Counted from the stretch's first letter, positions 1 through 8,601 are shown. The stretch is 64,000 nt of DNA from Stappia stellulata (GCF_020176715.1 NZ_JAIVMF010000012.1:80087-144086); one strand, 5' to 3'. Notes: generated by a model from the sequence alone, not told the origin. Translations and numbers: made by a program.

Positions 1-77
1 GCGGTGGAACATTTGTGCAGCGCGATATGACGCAGTCATTGAGCGTCGCCCTCCTTGGGCGTTTCCTCCCTAGACTC

Positions 78-108
78 GGGCCGCCTCGCAAGAGTGCGGC
101 CCTTTTTT
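78..108 (+). terminator. Rho-independent terminator of an upstream gene outside the window
   Basis: GGGCCGC (78-84) pairs with GCGGCCC (96-102) around an 11-base loop and is followed by six T. It points rightward, so a plus-strand gene probably ends just before or at the left edge. One frame reads nine codons to a TGA at 28-30, but it is too short to identify. Confidence 0.7.
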
Positions 109-175
109 CTGTCTGCCGCCCGACGCGGTCGCACGCCCGCCTGGACTGGCGTTGTCGATCGTCGACATGTCGGGA

Positions 176-1066
176 TCATTCGGCCGCGAGTGCGTCCGGA
201 TAGAAGCAGGCGCCCTGCACCGCCACGAGAGCCTTTGCCAGCCGGTCGAGATCCTGCGTCAAGGCGTCGAAGCCGGCGTGTTTGAGGGTCTTCGTCTCGT
301 CCATGTAGAGACCGCGGTTGATCTCCACCTGAAGCGCGTGCAGCCCCTTGACCGGCCGGCCGTAGTGCTCGGTGATGAAGCCGCCGGCATAGGGCTTGTT
401 GCGGCTTACCCGATAGCCCATGTCGCGCAGCGCCTCGGTGGCCGCGTCGACCAGCTGCGCCGCGCAGCTCGTGCCGTAGCGATCGCCCAGGATGAAGTCC
501 GGACGCGGGCCGCCGTCGGTCGTCTTGATGGCGGAGGGCATGGAATGGCAGTCGATCAGCACCGCATAGCCGAAGGCCACATGGGTTTGCGCCAGAAGCC
601 GGCGCAGCGTCTGGTGGTAGGGCTTGTAGATGGTCTCGATCCGGGTGAGCGCCTCGCGCACGCACAGCCGGCCCTGGTAGATCTCCTGGGCCTCGCCGAC
701 CACCCGGGCGATGGTGCCAAGCCCCCCCGCGACCCGGATGGAGCGGATGTTGGCGTAAGACGGCAGGCGGTCGTCGTACATCTTGGGGTCGAGCTCGTAG
801 GGCTCGCGATTGACGTCGAGATAGGCCCGGGGAAAGCGGGCTTTCAGGAGCGGCGCGCCGAGCGGGACCACATGCTGGAACAAGTCGTCGACGAAAGCGT
901 CTTCCGAGCGCCGGATGGCAGTCTTGTCGAGACGCGACGCGCGCAGGAAGGCATCCGGATAGTGTCGGCCGGAGTGGGGCGAATTGAACACGAAGGGAAC
1001 GCTCTGCTCGGCGGGATGCAGGACCTCGAAGGCCTCCAAGTCCTCAAACCCGCTGATCACTTCCAT
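176..1066 (-). CDS. N-formylglutamate amidohydrolase family protein (paralogue 1)
   Basis: A 296-residue protein of the N-formylglutamate amidohydrolase family, zinc-dependent hydrolases that release formate from N-formylglutamate in one histidine-degradation route. The SPHSG motif near residue 30, a DCHSMPS segment in the middle and an EINRGLYMDE segment near the C-terminus are typical. The ATG at 1066 is preferred because GAGGG lies eight bases upstream; an in-frame TTG at 1075 directly abuts that Shine-Dalgarno. No hut genes are adjacent, so the true substrate is open. It diverges from cpdR. Family assignment is firm; substrate is inferred. Confidence 0.85.
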   Translation of the reverse strand: MEVISGFEDLEAFEVLHPAEQSVPFVFNSPHSGRHYPDAFLRASRLDKTAIRRSEDAFVDDLFQHVVPLGAPLLKARFPRAYLDVNREPYELDPKMYDDRLPSYANIRSIRVAGGLGTIARVVGEAQEIYQGRLCVREALTRIETIYKPYHQTLRRLLAQTHVAFGYAVLIDCHSMPSAIKTTDGGPRPDFILGDRYGTSCAAQLVDAATEALRDMGYRVSRNKPYAGGFITEHYGRPVKGLHALQVEINRGLYMDETKTLKHAGFDALTQDLDRLAKALVAVQGACFYPDALAAE

Positions 1067-1375
1067 CGTCTGCAACCCTCGCCTGGATGCCGTTTGTCAT
1101 CATTCCAAGCGCCTATTTGTCCCCGAATCGCGGTTAATGTCCACAAGGCCGGTGGGAAATGCCTCCGGCGCAGGGGCCTTGCCCCGGTTTCACTGGATGT
1201 TTACCACGGGTCGGCCTTATAACGATACGGCGCGCTGTGCCAAAACGGGAACAGACGGGCCGGGTGGCCTGCCGGGGCTCCGATGGCGAGGCGGCTGGCC
1301 CCAGGCGGGGCGCCGGGCAGGACGTCGCCGGTTCCGGCAGGGCAGGCGACGGTTCCAAGCAGACGGACGGAGCGA

Positions 1376-1735
1376 ATGACACGGATCCTACTCGCGGAAG
1401 ACGACAACGACATGCGCCGCTTTCTCGCCAAGGCGCTGCAGAAAGCCGGCTATGACGTCGTTTCTTTCGATAACGGAAAAAGCGCGTATGAGCGGCTGCG
1501 CGAAGAGCCGTTCTCCCTGCTCCTGACCGACATCGTCATGCCGGAGATGGACGGCATCGAGCTTGCACGGCGCGCGACGCAGCTCGACCCCGACCTGAAG
1601 GTGATGTTCATCACCGGATTTGCCGCCGTGGCGCTCAATCCGGATTCGCAGGCCCCCAAGGATGCGAAGGTCCTGTCCAAGCCCTTCCATCTCAAGGACC
1701 TGGTGCTTGAGGTCGAGCGGATGCTCGTCGCCTGA
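1376..1735 (+). CDS. cpdR: Single-domain response regulator CpdR
   Basis: A 119-residue stand-alone receiver domain matching CpdR. In Caulobacter and rhizobia, CpdR (unphosphorylated form) primes the ClpXP protease and helps it degrade cell-cycle substrates, and is switched off by CckA-ChpT phosphorylation. The acidic pair D9-D10, the phospho-acceptor D52 in TDIVMPEMDG, T80 and K102 are all present, and no output domain follows. The ATG at 1376 follows GGACGGAGCG; an open frame extends further upstream to 1283 but has no family-like sequence. It lies between a divergent amidohydrolase gene and tRNA-Val. Confidence 0.88.
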   Translation: MTRILLAEDDNDMRRFLAKALQKAGYDVVSFDNGKSAYERLREEPFSLLLTDIVMPEMDGIELARRATQLDPDLKVMFITGFAAVALNPDSQAPKDAKVLSKPFHLKDLVLEVERMLVA

Positions 1736-1838
1736 GCCGGATCCTCGCGATCAAGGTGCGCGGGTCTTTGTGCGCGGGCCTGTTATCCTGATGTTTTCCA
1801 CTGCCGCCATGCGCGCAAAAGAAGTTTGACGAGAGGGC

Positions 1839-1867
1839 TTGCACCGTTCTTCGAACCTCGGTATATC
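1839..1867 (+). promoter_or_regulatory. Putative sigma-70 promoter of tRNA-Val
   Basis: TTGCAC (1839-1844) and TATATC (1862-1867) are separated by exactly 17 bases and lie about 85 bases before the tRNA. This fits a housekeeping promoter. It is a consensus match only. Confidence 0.5.
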
Positions 1868-1953
1868 CCCTGCCACCGCTGCCGCTTGGTCGGCGCGGTG
1901 ACCGGACTTGCCGGTACCTGCCGTCAGGCAGGCAACACCGGCGCCACAGTCTC

Positions 1954-2028
<75 letters not shown>

Positions 2029-2208
2029 TTTTCTCGTTCGGACCGTTAGGGACCCGAACGTACGCCCGCCGGGCGATCCGCAATCCCTTCAGGGGACGCG
2101 CGCAGACGACAGTGCGCGCCGGAGGCCGGCGAAACGGGTGCGAGAGCGCCGAAGACGAAATGCCGGGCTCCCGCTCTTGCGGAGGTTCCGTCGACGAGGA
2201 CGAAGACG

Positions 2209-2334
2209 ATGAAGATCAAGAACTCGCTGAAGGCGCTGATGGGCCGGCATCGCGACAACCGCATGGTTCGTCGCAAGGGTCGCGTCTACATCATCAACAA
2301 GAAGGCCCCGCGCTTCAAGGCGCGCCAGGGCTGA
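2209..2334 (+). CDS. rpmJ: 50S ribosomal protein L36, cysteine-free form
   Basis: A 41-residue, highly basic protein beginning [10 protein letters not shown] and ending [11 protein letters not shown]. It matches the alphaproteobacterial L36, a component of the large ribosomal subunit. It has no cysteines, so the zinc ribbon (C-C-C-H) of canonical L36 is absent and this is the zinc-independent (C-minus) type. The frame is masked by a longer spurious frame that runs through the tRNA. A possible Shine-Dalgarno lies in the purine-rich GACGAGGACGAAGACG directly upstream. A strong hairpin follows. Confidence 0.95.
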   Translation: MKIKNSLKALMGRHRDNRMVRRKGRVYIINKKAPRFKARQG

Positions 2335-2347
2335 AGACCCGGATCTG

Positions 2348-2368
2348 CTTCGCGCGCAGCGCGCGAAG
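2348..2368 (+). terminator. Strong hairpin after rpmJ, terminator-like
   Basis: CTTCGCGCGC and GCGCGCGAAG form a perfect 10-base inverted repeat around one A, giving an 8-9 bp stem in practice. It begins 13 bases after the rpmJ stop. There is no T-run, so termination would be weak or factor-assisted; it could instead protect the 3' end. Confidence 0.45.
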
Positions 2369-2396
2369 CGGGCACGGACATTCTTTGCGCCTGCCA

Positions 2397-2429
2397 TTGA
2401 CGGCCGCAATCGGTGATCCATAATCACCG
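2397..2429 (+). promoter_or_regulatory. Promoter overlapping an operator-like inverted repeat
   Basis: TTGACG (2397-2402), a 16-base spacer and CATAAT (2419-2424) form a good sigma-70 type promoter. The inverted repeat CGGTGAT-CCATA-ATCACCG (2411-2429) covers the -10 box. Predicted transcription start is about base 2431, next to the A of the ATG at 2432, so the mRNA may be leaderless. Confidence 0.5.
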
Positions 2430-2431
2430 GT

Positions 2432-3094
2432 ATGCGGTCTTTTAGCGTTTGTCTCCTGCTTTTGTATCTCGGCGGTCCCGCGCTTGCGCAGGGCGAACCG
2501 CCCGGCGTGCTTCCGCCCGAGGCGGAGCCGCCGGCGATGGAGGATCTTGCGCCGCTTCCCGAAAGCGAGATCGAATCGGGTGCCCGCGCCGCGATCCCCG
2601 ACGAGGACACGTCGCAAAACGAGGTCGATGCGCTCTTCGACGCGCTGGCGCAGGCGCCGTCCACCGCGGCCGCCCGGCCGATCGTCGCCAAGATCCAGCG
2701 CAAGTGGATGCAGTCCGGAAGTGCGACCGTCGACCTGCTGATGTCGCGCGCCGGCACCGCCATGAAGGCCAAGGACAACGCCCTTGCGCTCGATCTTCTC
2801 GACATGGTGACGCGGCTTGCCCCCGACTATGCGGAGGGCTGGAACCGCCGCGCCACGGTCTATTACCTGACACAGGATTTCGGCCGCTCCATCGCGGACA
2901 TTGAGCGCACGCTGGCGCTGGAACCGCGTCACTGGGGCGCGATGTCGGGCCTCGGCATCATCATGCGCCGGCTCAAGCGCGACAAGGACGCGATGCGGAT
3001 CTTCGAGGAAGTCCTGAAGATCCATCCGGCAAGCGAAAACGCACGTAAGGCAGTTGACGATCTTGCCACGAAATCCGCCGGGTCGCCGACCTGA
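2432..3094 (+). CDS. Exported tetratricopeptide repeat protein
   Basis: A 220-residue protein with a signal peptide (roughly residues 1-20, hydrophobic LLLLYLGG then ALAQG), an acidic proline-rich stretch, and TPR-like helices in the C-terminal two thirds (for example AEGWNRRATVYYLTQDF and HWGAMSGLGIIMRRLKRD). TPR units are protein-interaction scaffolds, so it probably acts in the periplasm. No Shine-Dalgarno is visible before the ATG, and a promoter places transcription at the start codon, which fits a leaderless message. Homologues are common in Hyphomicrobiales; the function is unknown. Confidence 0.8.
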   Translation: MRSFSVCLLLLYLGGPALAQGEPPGVLPPEAEPPAMEDLAPLPESEIESGARAAIPDEDTSQNEVDALFDALAQAPSTAAARPIVAKIQRKWMQSGSATVDLLMSRAGTAMKAKDNALALDLLDMVTRLAPDYAEGWNRRATVYYLTQDFGRSIADIERTLALEPRHWGAMSGLGIIMRRLKRDKDAMRIFEEVLKIHPASENARKAVDDLATKSAGSPT

Positions 3095-3215
3095 CCCGGG
3101 CAGTCCCCTGCAGATCCGACCCGATTCGGCCGGCGCCTGACGCGGCGCGGAACCCGGATCTCCGGCGCCGAACCGGCGGCGCCCGGCTCAAACGAGGTGT
3201 GTCATAAAGCTCCGA

Positions 3216-4235
3216 ATGACTGTTTTTCTGCTCATTCTCGCCGGCGGCAGCATTGCCGCCCTCGGCGCGCTCGCGCTTCATGCCATGCAACGCACGTCCG
3301 TCGCCGAGGCACGCTTTCCGCCGCTTGGCGCGATGCAGACGGTGGATGGCGTTGCCTTGCATTATGTCGACCATGTGCCGCCGGGCTGGGAGGCCGGAGA
3401 CCCGGTTCTGGTCTTCGTGCATGGCGCGAGTGCGAACCTGCGCGATCCGGTCGCCGCGTTCCGGCCCGCGCTGTCGGCGCGCTACCGGCTGATCTTTGTC
3501 GACCGGCCGGGGCACGGCTATTCGCAGCGCGGGGAGGGCGCGGCGCATAGCCCCGCCCGTCAGGCCGCGCTGATCGCCGGACTGGTCACGCATCTGGAGG
3601 TCGGGAAGGCGGTTGCCGTCGGCCACTCCTGGGGCGGAGCGGTGGTCGCGCAGCTGGCGCTGCAGGCACCGGACACCTTCGCCGGGCTGGTGTTCATCGC
3701 GCCCGCAACCCACCCCTGGCCGGGGGGCGTGAACTGGTATTACGACGTCGCGGCGCTGCCAGTCGTCGGCGCGGTGTTTTCCCATACGATCGCGCCGGCG
3801 GTTGCCTCGCTTGTCGCCTCGAACGGGGTCGACAGCGTTTTCGCGCCGGAGCCGGCGCCGGACAACTACCAGAAGTCCATCGGTCTGCCATTGCTGTTTC
3901 GTCCGCACAGTTTCCTCGCAAATGCCCGGGATGTCTCCCGCCTGAAGCCCGAGGTCGAGGCGGCGGCTCCGCGCTATCCGCAGATTGACCAGCCGGCCGC
4001 GGTGATCACCGGCGACGCGGATACCATCGTCTATCCCGACATTCATTCCGCAGGGCTTGTGCGGGACCTGCCCAATGCCTGGCGGGTCGATCTCGCCGGC
4101 GCCGGCCACATGCCGCATCACACCCGAACGGACGCCGTTGTCCGCGAGATCGAGGCGGTGGTCGCCAAGACCTATCCGGATCACATGCGCGCGGCCAACG
4201 CCAGCGAAACGAAAAACGCGCCCGCACGGCTTTGA
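3216..4235 (+). CDS. Membrane-anchored alpha/beta hydrolase
   Basis: A 339-residue alpha/beta-hydrolase-fold protein. Residues 3-22 are hydrophobic and look like an N-terminal anchor or uncleaved signal. The oxyanion HG is at 69-70, DRPGHGYS at about 96-103, and the nucleophile elbow GHSWGG puts the catalytic serine at 138. An aspartate in TGDADTIV and a histidine in GAGHMPHH complete a plausible triad. The substrate cannot be told from sequence; esterase, epoxide hydrolase and haloperoxidase-like relatives share this layout. It converges on pyk, whose terminator overlaps its 3' end. Confidence 0.85.
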   Translation: MTVFLLILAGGSIAALGALALHAMQRTSVAEARFPPLGAMQTVDGVALHYVDHVPPGWEAGDPVLVFVHGASANLRDPVAAFRPALSARYRLIFVDRPGHGYSQRGEGAAHSPARQAALIAGLVTHLEVGKAVAVGHSWGGAVVAQLALQAPDTFAGLVFIAPATHPWPGGVNWYYDVAALPVVGAVFSHTIAPAVASLVASNGVDSVFAPEPAPDNYQKSIGLPLLFRPHSFLANARDVSRLKPEVEAAAPRYPQIDQPAAVITGDADTIVYPDIHSAGLVRDLPNAWRVDLAGAGHMPHHTRTDAVVREIEAVVAKTYPDHMRAANASETKNAPARL

Positions 4236-4248
4236 CCGTCGGGCGCGT
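4211..4248 (-). terminator. Terminator of the pyk operon, embedded in the opposing gene
   Basis: On the minus strand ACGCGCCCG-ACGG pairs with CCGT-(bulge)-CGGGCGCGT, and five T follow. The structure covers the last codons and stop of the convergent hydrolase gene. On the plus strand the hairpin is not followed by a T-run, so it serves mainly the minus strand. Confidence 0.7.
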
Positions 4249-4292
4249 TCGCTTGTCCTGGTGTCCGGCGCCTGTGCCGGAAGGTGCGGCTC

Positions 4293-5729
4293 TCAGAGGC
4301 CGCTGCTGCCGTCGCTTCCGATGAAGGCGATGCGCAGCATGTTGGTCGATCCGGGCGTGCCGAAGGGGACGCCGGCGGTGGTGATGATGCGCTGGCCGGG
4401 CTTTGCGAGCTCTTCCTGGAAGGAAATCCGGCAGGCGCGATCGACCATGTCGTTCTCGTCCTTGGCGTCATCGCTGACTACGCAGTGCAGCCCCCAGGCG
4501 AGCGCAAGGCGCCGCGCGGTTTCCAGCACCGGCGAAATCACGATCACCGGAACCGCCGGGCGTTCGCGCGCGGCGCGCAGGCCGGTGGCGCCCGACGTCG
4601 TGTAGCAAACCACGGCCGCCAGGTTCAGCGTCTCGGCGATCTGGCGGGCAGCGGCCGCGATGGCGTCGGCGCCGGTGGGCTCCGGCTCCTGGCGCTGGCC
4701 ATGAATGATGGCGCGGTAGTTCGGGTCGCGCTCCACTTCGCCGGCAATGCGATCCATGGTCTCGACCGCTTCGACCGGGAAATCGCCGGCGGCCGATTCG
4801 GCCGAGAGCATGACCGCGTCGGCACCTTCGAAGACGGCCGTTGCCACATCGGAGACCTCGGCGCGGGTCGGGACCGGCGCGGTGATCATCGATTCCAGCA
4901 TCTGCGTCGCCACGACGACCGGCTTGCCGGCCTTGCGGCAGGCGCGCACGATCTGCTTCTGCAGGCCGGGCACGCGTTCCAGCGGCATCTCGACGCCGAG
5001 ATCGCCGCGCGCCACCATCAGCGCGTCGGAGAGGTCGATGATCTCGGCAAGGCGCTCGATCGCCTGCGGTTTTTCGATCTTGGCGAGAATGCCGGCCCGG
5101 CCGCGCGTCACCTTGCGCACTTCGGCCAGATCGTCCGGGCGCTGGATGAAGGAGAGCGCGACCCAGTCGACGCCGGCCTTGAGGGCCGCGTCCAGGTCCT
5201 TGCTGTCCTTCGGGGTCAGCGCGCCGACCGGAATTTCGGTGTCGGGAACGCTGACACCCTTGCGGTTGGAGAGCTTGCCGCCGACCTCGACCGTGGTCGT
5301 GGCGTGTTTGGCATCGCAGCTCTGCACGCGCAGGCGGATCTTGCCGTCGTCGAGCAGCAGGCGGTGGCCCGGCTCGAGCGCTTCCAGGATTTCACGGTGA
5401 GGCAGGTGCACGCGGCTTGCCGAACCCGGCTTGGGGTCGCTGTCGAGCGTGAAGGTCGCGCCGTTCTCGAGCACCGCGCTGTCGCCCTCGAAGGTGCCGA
5501 CGCGCAGCTTGGGTCCCTGGAGATCGGCGAGGATGCCGATCGGCCGGCCGACCTTGGTCTCGATGTCGCGGATCGTCCTGACCAGCGTGTTGAGCCGGTC
5601 GTGATCCGCATGGCTCATGTTGATGCGGAAGACGTCGGCGCCGGCCAGGAAGAGTTTTTCGATTGTCGCGGGGTCCGATGAAGAGGGTCCGAGTGTTGCA
5701 AGTATCTTGACCCGTCTGTCACGCTTCAT
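4293..5729 (-). CDS. pyk: Pyruvate kinase
   Basis: A 478-residue pyruvate kinase converting phosphoenolpyruvate and ADP to pyruvate and ATP in lower glycolysis. Visible hallmarks are RVKILATLGPSS at the N-terminus, NMSHAD, ADLQGPKLRVG, MVARGDLGVE with its metal-binding acidic residues, VATQMLESM and VMLSAESAAGDFPVEAV. An allosteric C-terminal domain is present. The ATG at 5729 overlaps the stop of the DUF1036 gene as ATGA, implying translational coupling; the open frame further upstream is not family-like. It is last in a glycerate kinase-DUF1036-pyk operon. Confidence 0.97.
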   Translation of the reverse strand: MKRDRRVKILATLGPSSSDPATIEKLFLAGADVFRINMSHADHDRLNTLVRTIRDIETKVGRPIGILADLQGPKLRVGTFEGDSAVLENGATFTLDSDPKPGSASRVHLPHREILEALEPGHRLLLDDGKIRLRVQSCDAKHATTTVEVGGKLSNRKGVSVPDTEIPVGALTPKDSKDLDAALKAGVDWVALSFIQRPDDLAEVRKVTRGRAGILAKIEKPQAIERLAEIIDLSDALMVARGDLGVEMPLERVPGLQKQIVRACRKAGKPVVVATQMLESMITAPVPTRAEVSDVATAVFEGADAVMLSAESAAGDFPVEAVETMDRIAGEVERDPNYRAIIHGQRQEPEPTGADAIAAAARQIAETLNLAAVVCYTTSGATGLRAARERPAVPVIVISPVLETARRLALAWGLHCVVSDDAKDENDMVDRACRISFQEELAKPGQRIITTAGVPFGTPGSTNMLRIAFIGSDGSSGL

Positions 5730-6220
5730 CGTCCACCCGTTCCTGTTTGTACCGGCTCCGTCAGCTGGACAGTCCAACTGCTCTGCTCGCCTGTATCGAT
5801 TTCGAAGAATCCCGTGCGCTCGAATCCGCGCGCGACGCAATCCTCAATGCCTGAGATGGTGAATTCCTTCTCGCGGGTGCACATGAATGCACGTCCGCCC
5901 CATTCACCGAACTGGTCGTAGTCGACTGCATAGATATAATAGAACCGAGACACCAGCGACCCCGCCACCAGGGTTTCGCAGGAGTTCGCCGGCAGGTTCC
6001 ACCACCCTTCGGTGACCCAGTCGTCATTCTCGCGGTAGCCGATTGCAACGCCGACCTGACTCTCGGTCTTGTTGCATAGCCGAAGCTCGGCCTGCGCCGG
6101 AGAGGCGGAGAACAGCGAAAGAAAAACCGTTAGAAGCGCTGCCAAGCCGACAGGAGCTCCTCCCCACCGGAGCTTGCGTGTCGCCGTGGTGCGCAGATGC
6201 CTTGCGGCTGTTTTCATCAT
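5726..6220 (-). CDS. DUF1036 exported protein
   Basis: A 164-residue DUF1036 protein. A basic N-terminus and hydrophobic segment (about residues 23-43) ending ASPAQA form a signal peptide. The mature part begins ELRLCNKTES and carries four cysteines (in RLCNK, NSCETL, FMCTRE and EDCVAR), plausibly two disulfides in the periplasm. WGGRAFMC is part of the conserved core. The function is unknown. Overlapping ATGA coupling to pyk is notable because an exported protein is paired with a cytoplasmic enzyme. Confidence 0.85.
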   Translation of the reverse strand: MMKTAARHLRTTATRKLRWGGAPVGLAALLTVFLSLFSASPAQAELRLCNKTESQVGVAIGYRENDDWVTEGWWNLPANSCETLVAGSLVSRFYYIYAVDYDQFGEWGGRAFMCTREKEFTISGIEDCVARGFERTGFFEIDTGEQSSWTVQLTEPVQTGTGGR

Positions 6221-6253
6221 GCGATTTCTCGTGCCACGACCATGCGCGTCATC

Positions 6254-7582
6254 TTATGGCCGACGGGCTTCAGGCTTGTCAATGATGACAGCCCTGAAGT
6301 CATTGACGTTGGTGTAGGTCGGCCCAGGTCGAAGAAGATCATTCAGGGCCCCGAAAAAGCCTGTGCTGTCGTTTCTCGCTAAAAATGCGGCGGCATCATG
6401 ACCTTCGGCCCGTGCCCGGCTAAGCGTCGTCGGATCGACAAGCGCGCCGGCCGGGTCATCCGCGGCACCGGACCCGCCATCGGTGCCGTCGGTGTCGCCG
6501 GCGACCGCGAAAATATCGGGATGTCCGTCGAGCGCGACAGCAAGCGCCAGCGCATACTCCTGGTTGGGCCCGCCGCGCCCGTCGCCGCGCAGGGTCACCG
6601 TCAGTTCGCCCCCCGACAGCAGCACGCAGCGCCGGCCTTCTTCCGCGAGGGCGATGGCGCGCGCGGCATGGGCGGCGGCCACCTCCGAGGCCTCGCCCTC
6701 CAGGCTGTCGCCGAGAAGGATCGCCTCGTATCCCATGTCGCGAGCCGCCTGTGCGGCAGCTTCAAGCGACAATGCCGGCCGCGCGACGATCTCGAACCGC
6801 GTGTCGTCGAACAGGGGATCTCCGGGCTTGGGCGTCTCGTTGCGGGGATCGGCGAGAGCCGCGACGATGCTTGCCGGCGGGTTCGGAACGTAGCGGGCGA
6901 GAAGCGCCCGGGCGTCGGCGAGGGTCGAGGGGTCGGGGAGCGTCGGTCCGGAGGCGATCGCGATGGCCTCGTCGTTCGGGACGTCGGAGACCGCAAGGGT
7001 GGTCATCAGGGACCCTGCCCCGCGCGCAGCGGCCAGGCGCCCGCCCTTGATGCGCGACAGGTGCCGGCGAAGCGTGTTGATCTCGTCGATGGCCGCGCCC
7101 GAGCGCAACAGCGCCCGCGTGACCGCCTGTTTGTCGGCCAGCGAGACGCCGGTGACCGGCGCGACCCAATTGGCCGATCCGCCACCGGACAAGAGCACCA
7201 CGATCCGGTCGCCCGGTCGGGCGCCGGCGGCAATCTCGAGGCATTTCGCCGTGCCCTCGACGCCGGCTGAATCGGGAACGGGATGCCCGGCCTCGATCAC
7301 CGGGATGTGGCGTGTCGGCCGGGCATAGCCGTGGCGGGTCACGCACAGGCCGGTCAGACGGTCGGGAGACAGGCCGTGCTCGTCGAGATAGACGCGTTCC
7401 GCCACCGCCGTCATCGCGCCGGCGGCCTTGCCGGCGGCCAGCAGGAGGATGCGGCCGTTGGTCTCCGCAGGAGGCAGATGCTGGGGCAGGCAGTTCTCCG
7501 CCCGGGCGGCGGCGACGGCTGCCTCGAACAGGCGCGTCAGCCGTGTGCGCATGAGATCTGTGTGTTGCATGTGCTGCGACAT
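6254..7582 (-). CDS. Glycerate 2-kinase (DUF4147/MOFRL family)
   Basis: A 442-residue protein of the GckA/TtuD type, with an N-terminal DUF4147 domain (LLAAGKAAGAM) and a C-terminal MOFRL domain (LLSGGELTVTLRGDG followed by GGPNQEYALAL). These enzymes phosphorylate glycerate to 2-phosphoglycerate; older annotations call them hydroxypyruvate reductase. The ATG at 7582 is chosen because AGGCTCCGG lies just upstream; ATGs at 7570 and 7552 lack a ribosome-binding site. It leads the operon with DUF1036 and pyk, so its product can feed, through enolase, to pyruvate kinase. Confidence 0.88.
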   Translation of the reverse strand: MSQHMQHTDLMRTRLTRLFEAAVAAARAENCLPQHLPPAETNGRILLLAAGKAAGAMTAVAERVYLDEHGLSPDRLTGLCVTRHGYARPTRHIPVIEAGHPVPDSAGVEGTAKCLEIAAGARPGDRIVVLLSGGGSANWVAPVTGVSLADKQAVTRALLRSGAAIDEINTLRRHLSRIKGGRLAAARGAGSLMTTLAVSDVPNDEAIAIASGPTLPDPSTLADARALLARYVPNPPASIVAALADPRNETPKPGDPLFDDTRFEIVARPALSLEAAAQAARDMGYEAILLGDSLEGEASEVAAAHAARAIALAEEGRRCVLLSGGELTVTLRGDGRGGPNQEYALALAVALDGHPDIFAVAGDTDGTDGGSGAADDPAGALVDPTTLSRARAEGHDAAAFLARNDSTGFFGALNDLLRPGPTYTNVNDFRAVIIDKPEARRP

Positions 7583-7738
7583 CCGGAGCCTGGATCTTTC
7601 TGCCTGATCGATTCGCGCGATTTGGCACAACCTTAGGGAAGGGAGGTGGCCCTGTCTCCCCCGAGTTTCCCGGCCAAGGTCCGATTTCAGGCGTTGCGGA
7701 CCTTGCGCGGGGCCGGTGCTTTGTCCCATATCGGTGGC

Positions 7739-8554
7739 ATGACAGCGCCTGCATCCCTTCCCCCCGCGCCGCACCCGGATACCTCCCCGGTCGAGCAGAA
7801 TTCCGGCGATCCGCAAAGTGGCCTGCTGATCCTGTGCGATCATGCGGGCAATGCGGTTCCGCGCGCCTATGGAAACCTCGGGCTGCCGCCGGCGGAATTC
7901 GAGCGCCACATCGCCTATGACATCGGCGTGCGGGCGCTGACCTTCGCGCTCGCCCGCGCGCTGAAGGCTCCGGCGGTGCTGTCGACCTTCTCGCGCCTGA
8001 TGATCGATCCGAACCGCGGCGAGGACGATCCCACGCTGATCATGCGCCTGTCCGACGGGGCGGTGGTGCCGGGAAATGCCCGGCATGATGCGGCCGAGCG
8101 CGAACGGCGCCTGGCCGCCTATCACCGGCCCTATCACGCGGCAATCGCCGAGCGGATCGATGCCGCGATTGCCTTAGGGCGCCCGCCGGCGATCCTGTCG
8201 GTGCACAGTTTCACGCCCGTGTGGCGCGGCGTGCCGCGGCCCTGGCATGCCGGGGTGCTGTGGGACAGCGATCCGCGGTTCGCCCTGCCGCTGCTCGACC
8301 GCCTGCGGGCGGAGCCGGATCTCGTCGTCGGCGACAATGAACCGTATGACGGCGCGCTGAAGAACGACTGCATGTATCGGCACGGCACCGCGCGCGGGCT
8401 TGCCCATGCGCTGCTGGAGGTGCGCCAGGATCTGATCGGCGATGCCGCCGGCGTCGCGGCCTGGGCGGCGCGCCTGGAGCCGATGGTGCGGCGGTTGCTG
8501 GACACGCTCCCCGAACTCGGGGAGATCAGGCATTACGGTTCGCGCAGCGACTGA
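7739..8554 (+). CDS. N-formylglutamate amidohydrolase family protein (paralogue 2)
   Basis: A 271-residue member of the N-formylglutamate amidohydrolase family. The metal-site motif is CDHAGNAVP instead of the SPHSG of paralogue 1. SRLMIDPNRGEDDPTLI, SVHSFTPVW and VGDNEPYDG are characteristic of this subfamily. The ATG at 7739 starts a short variable leader; an upstream in-frame start at 7646 reads into non-family sequence. It is divergent from the glycerate kinase operon. Substrate is unproven: the subfamily may act on other N-acyl amino acids. Confidence 0.85.
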   Translation: MTAPASLPPAPHPDTSPVEQNSGDPQSGLLILCDHAGNAVPRAYGNLGLPPAEFERHIAYDIGVRALTFALARALKAPAVLSTFSRLMIDPNRGEDDPTLIMRLSDGAVVPGNARHDAAERERRLAAYHRPYHAAIAERIDAAIALGRPPAILSVHSFTPVWRGVPRPWHAGVLWDSDPRFALPLLDRLRAEPDLVVGDNEPYDGALKNDCMYRHGTARGLAHALLEVRQDLIGDAAGVAAWAARLEPMVRRLLDTLPELGEIRHYGSRSD

Positions 8555-8601
8555 CGGACCGGCCCCTCGCATTTTCTCACGATCCACCCCTGGAGGATGT
8601 C

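Noticed and set aside
1..30. Short frame ending in TGA at 28-30 as the tail of an upstream gene
   Set aside because: Only nine codons are visible and other frames are also open; only the terminator at 78-108 argues that a gene ends near here.
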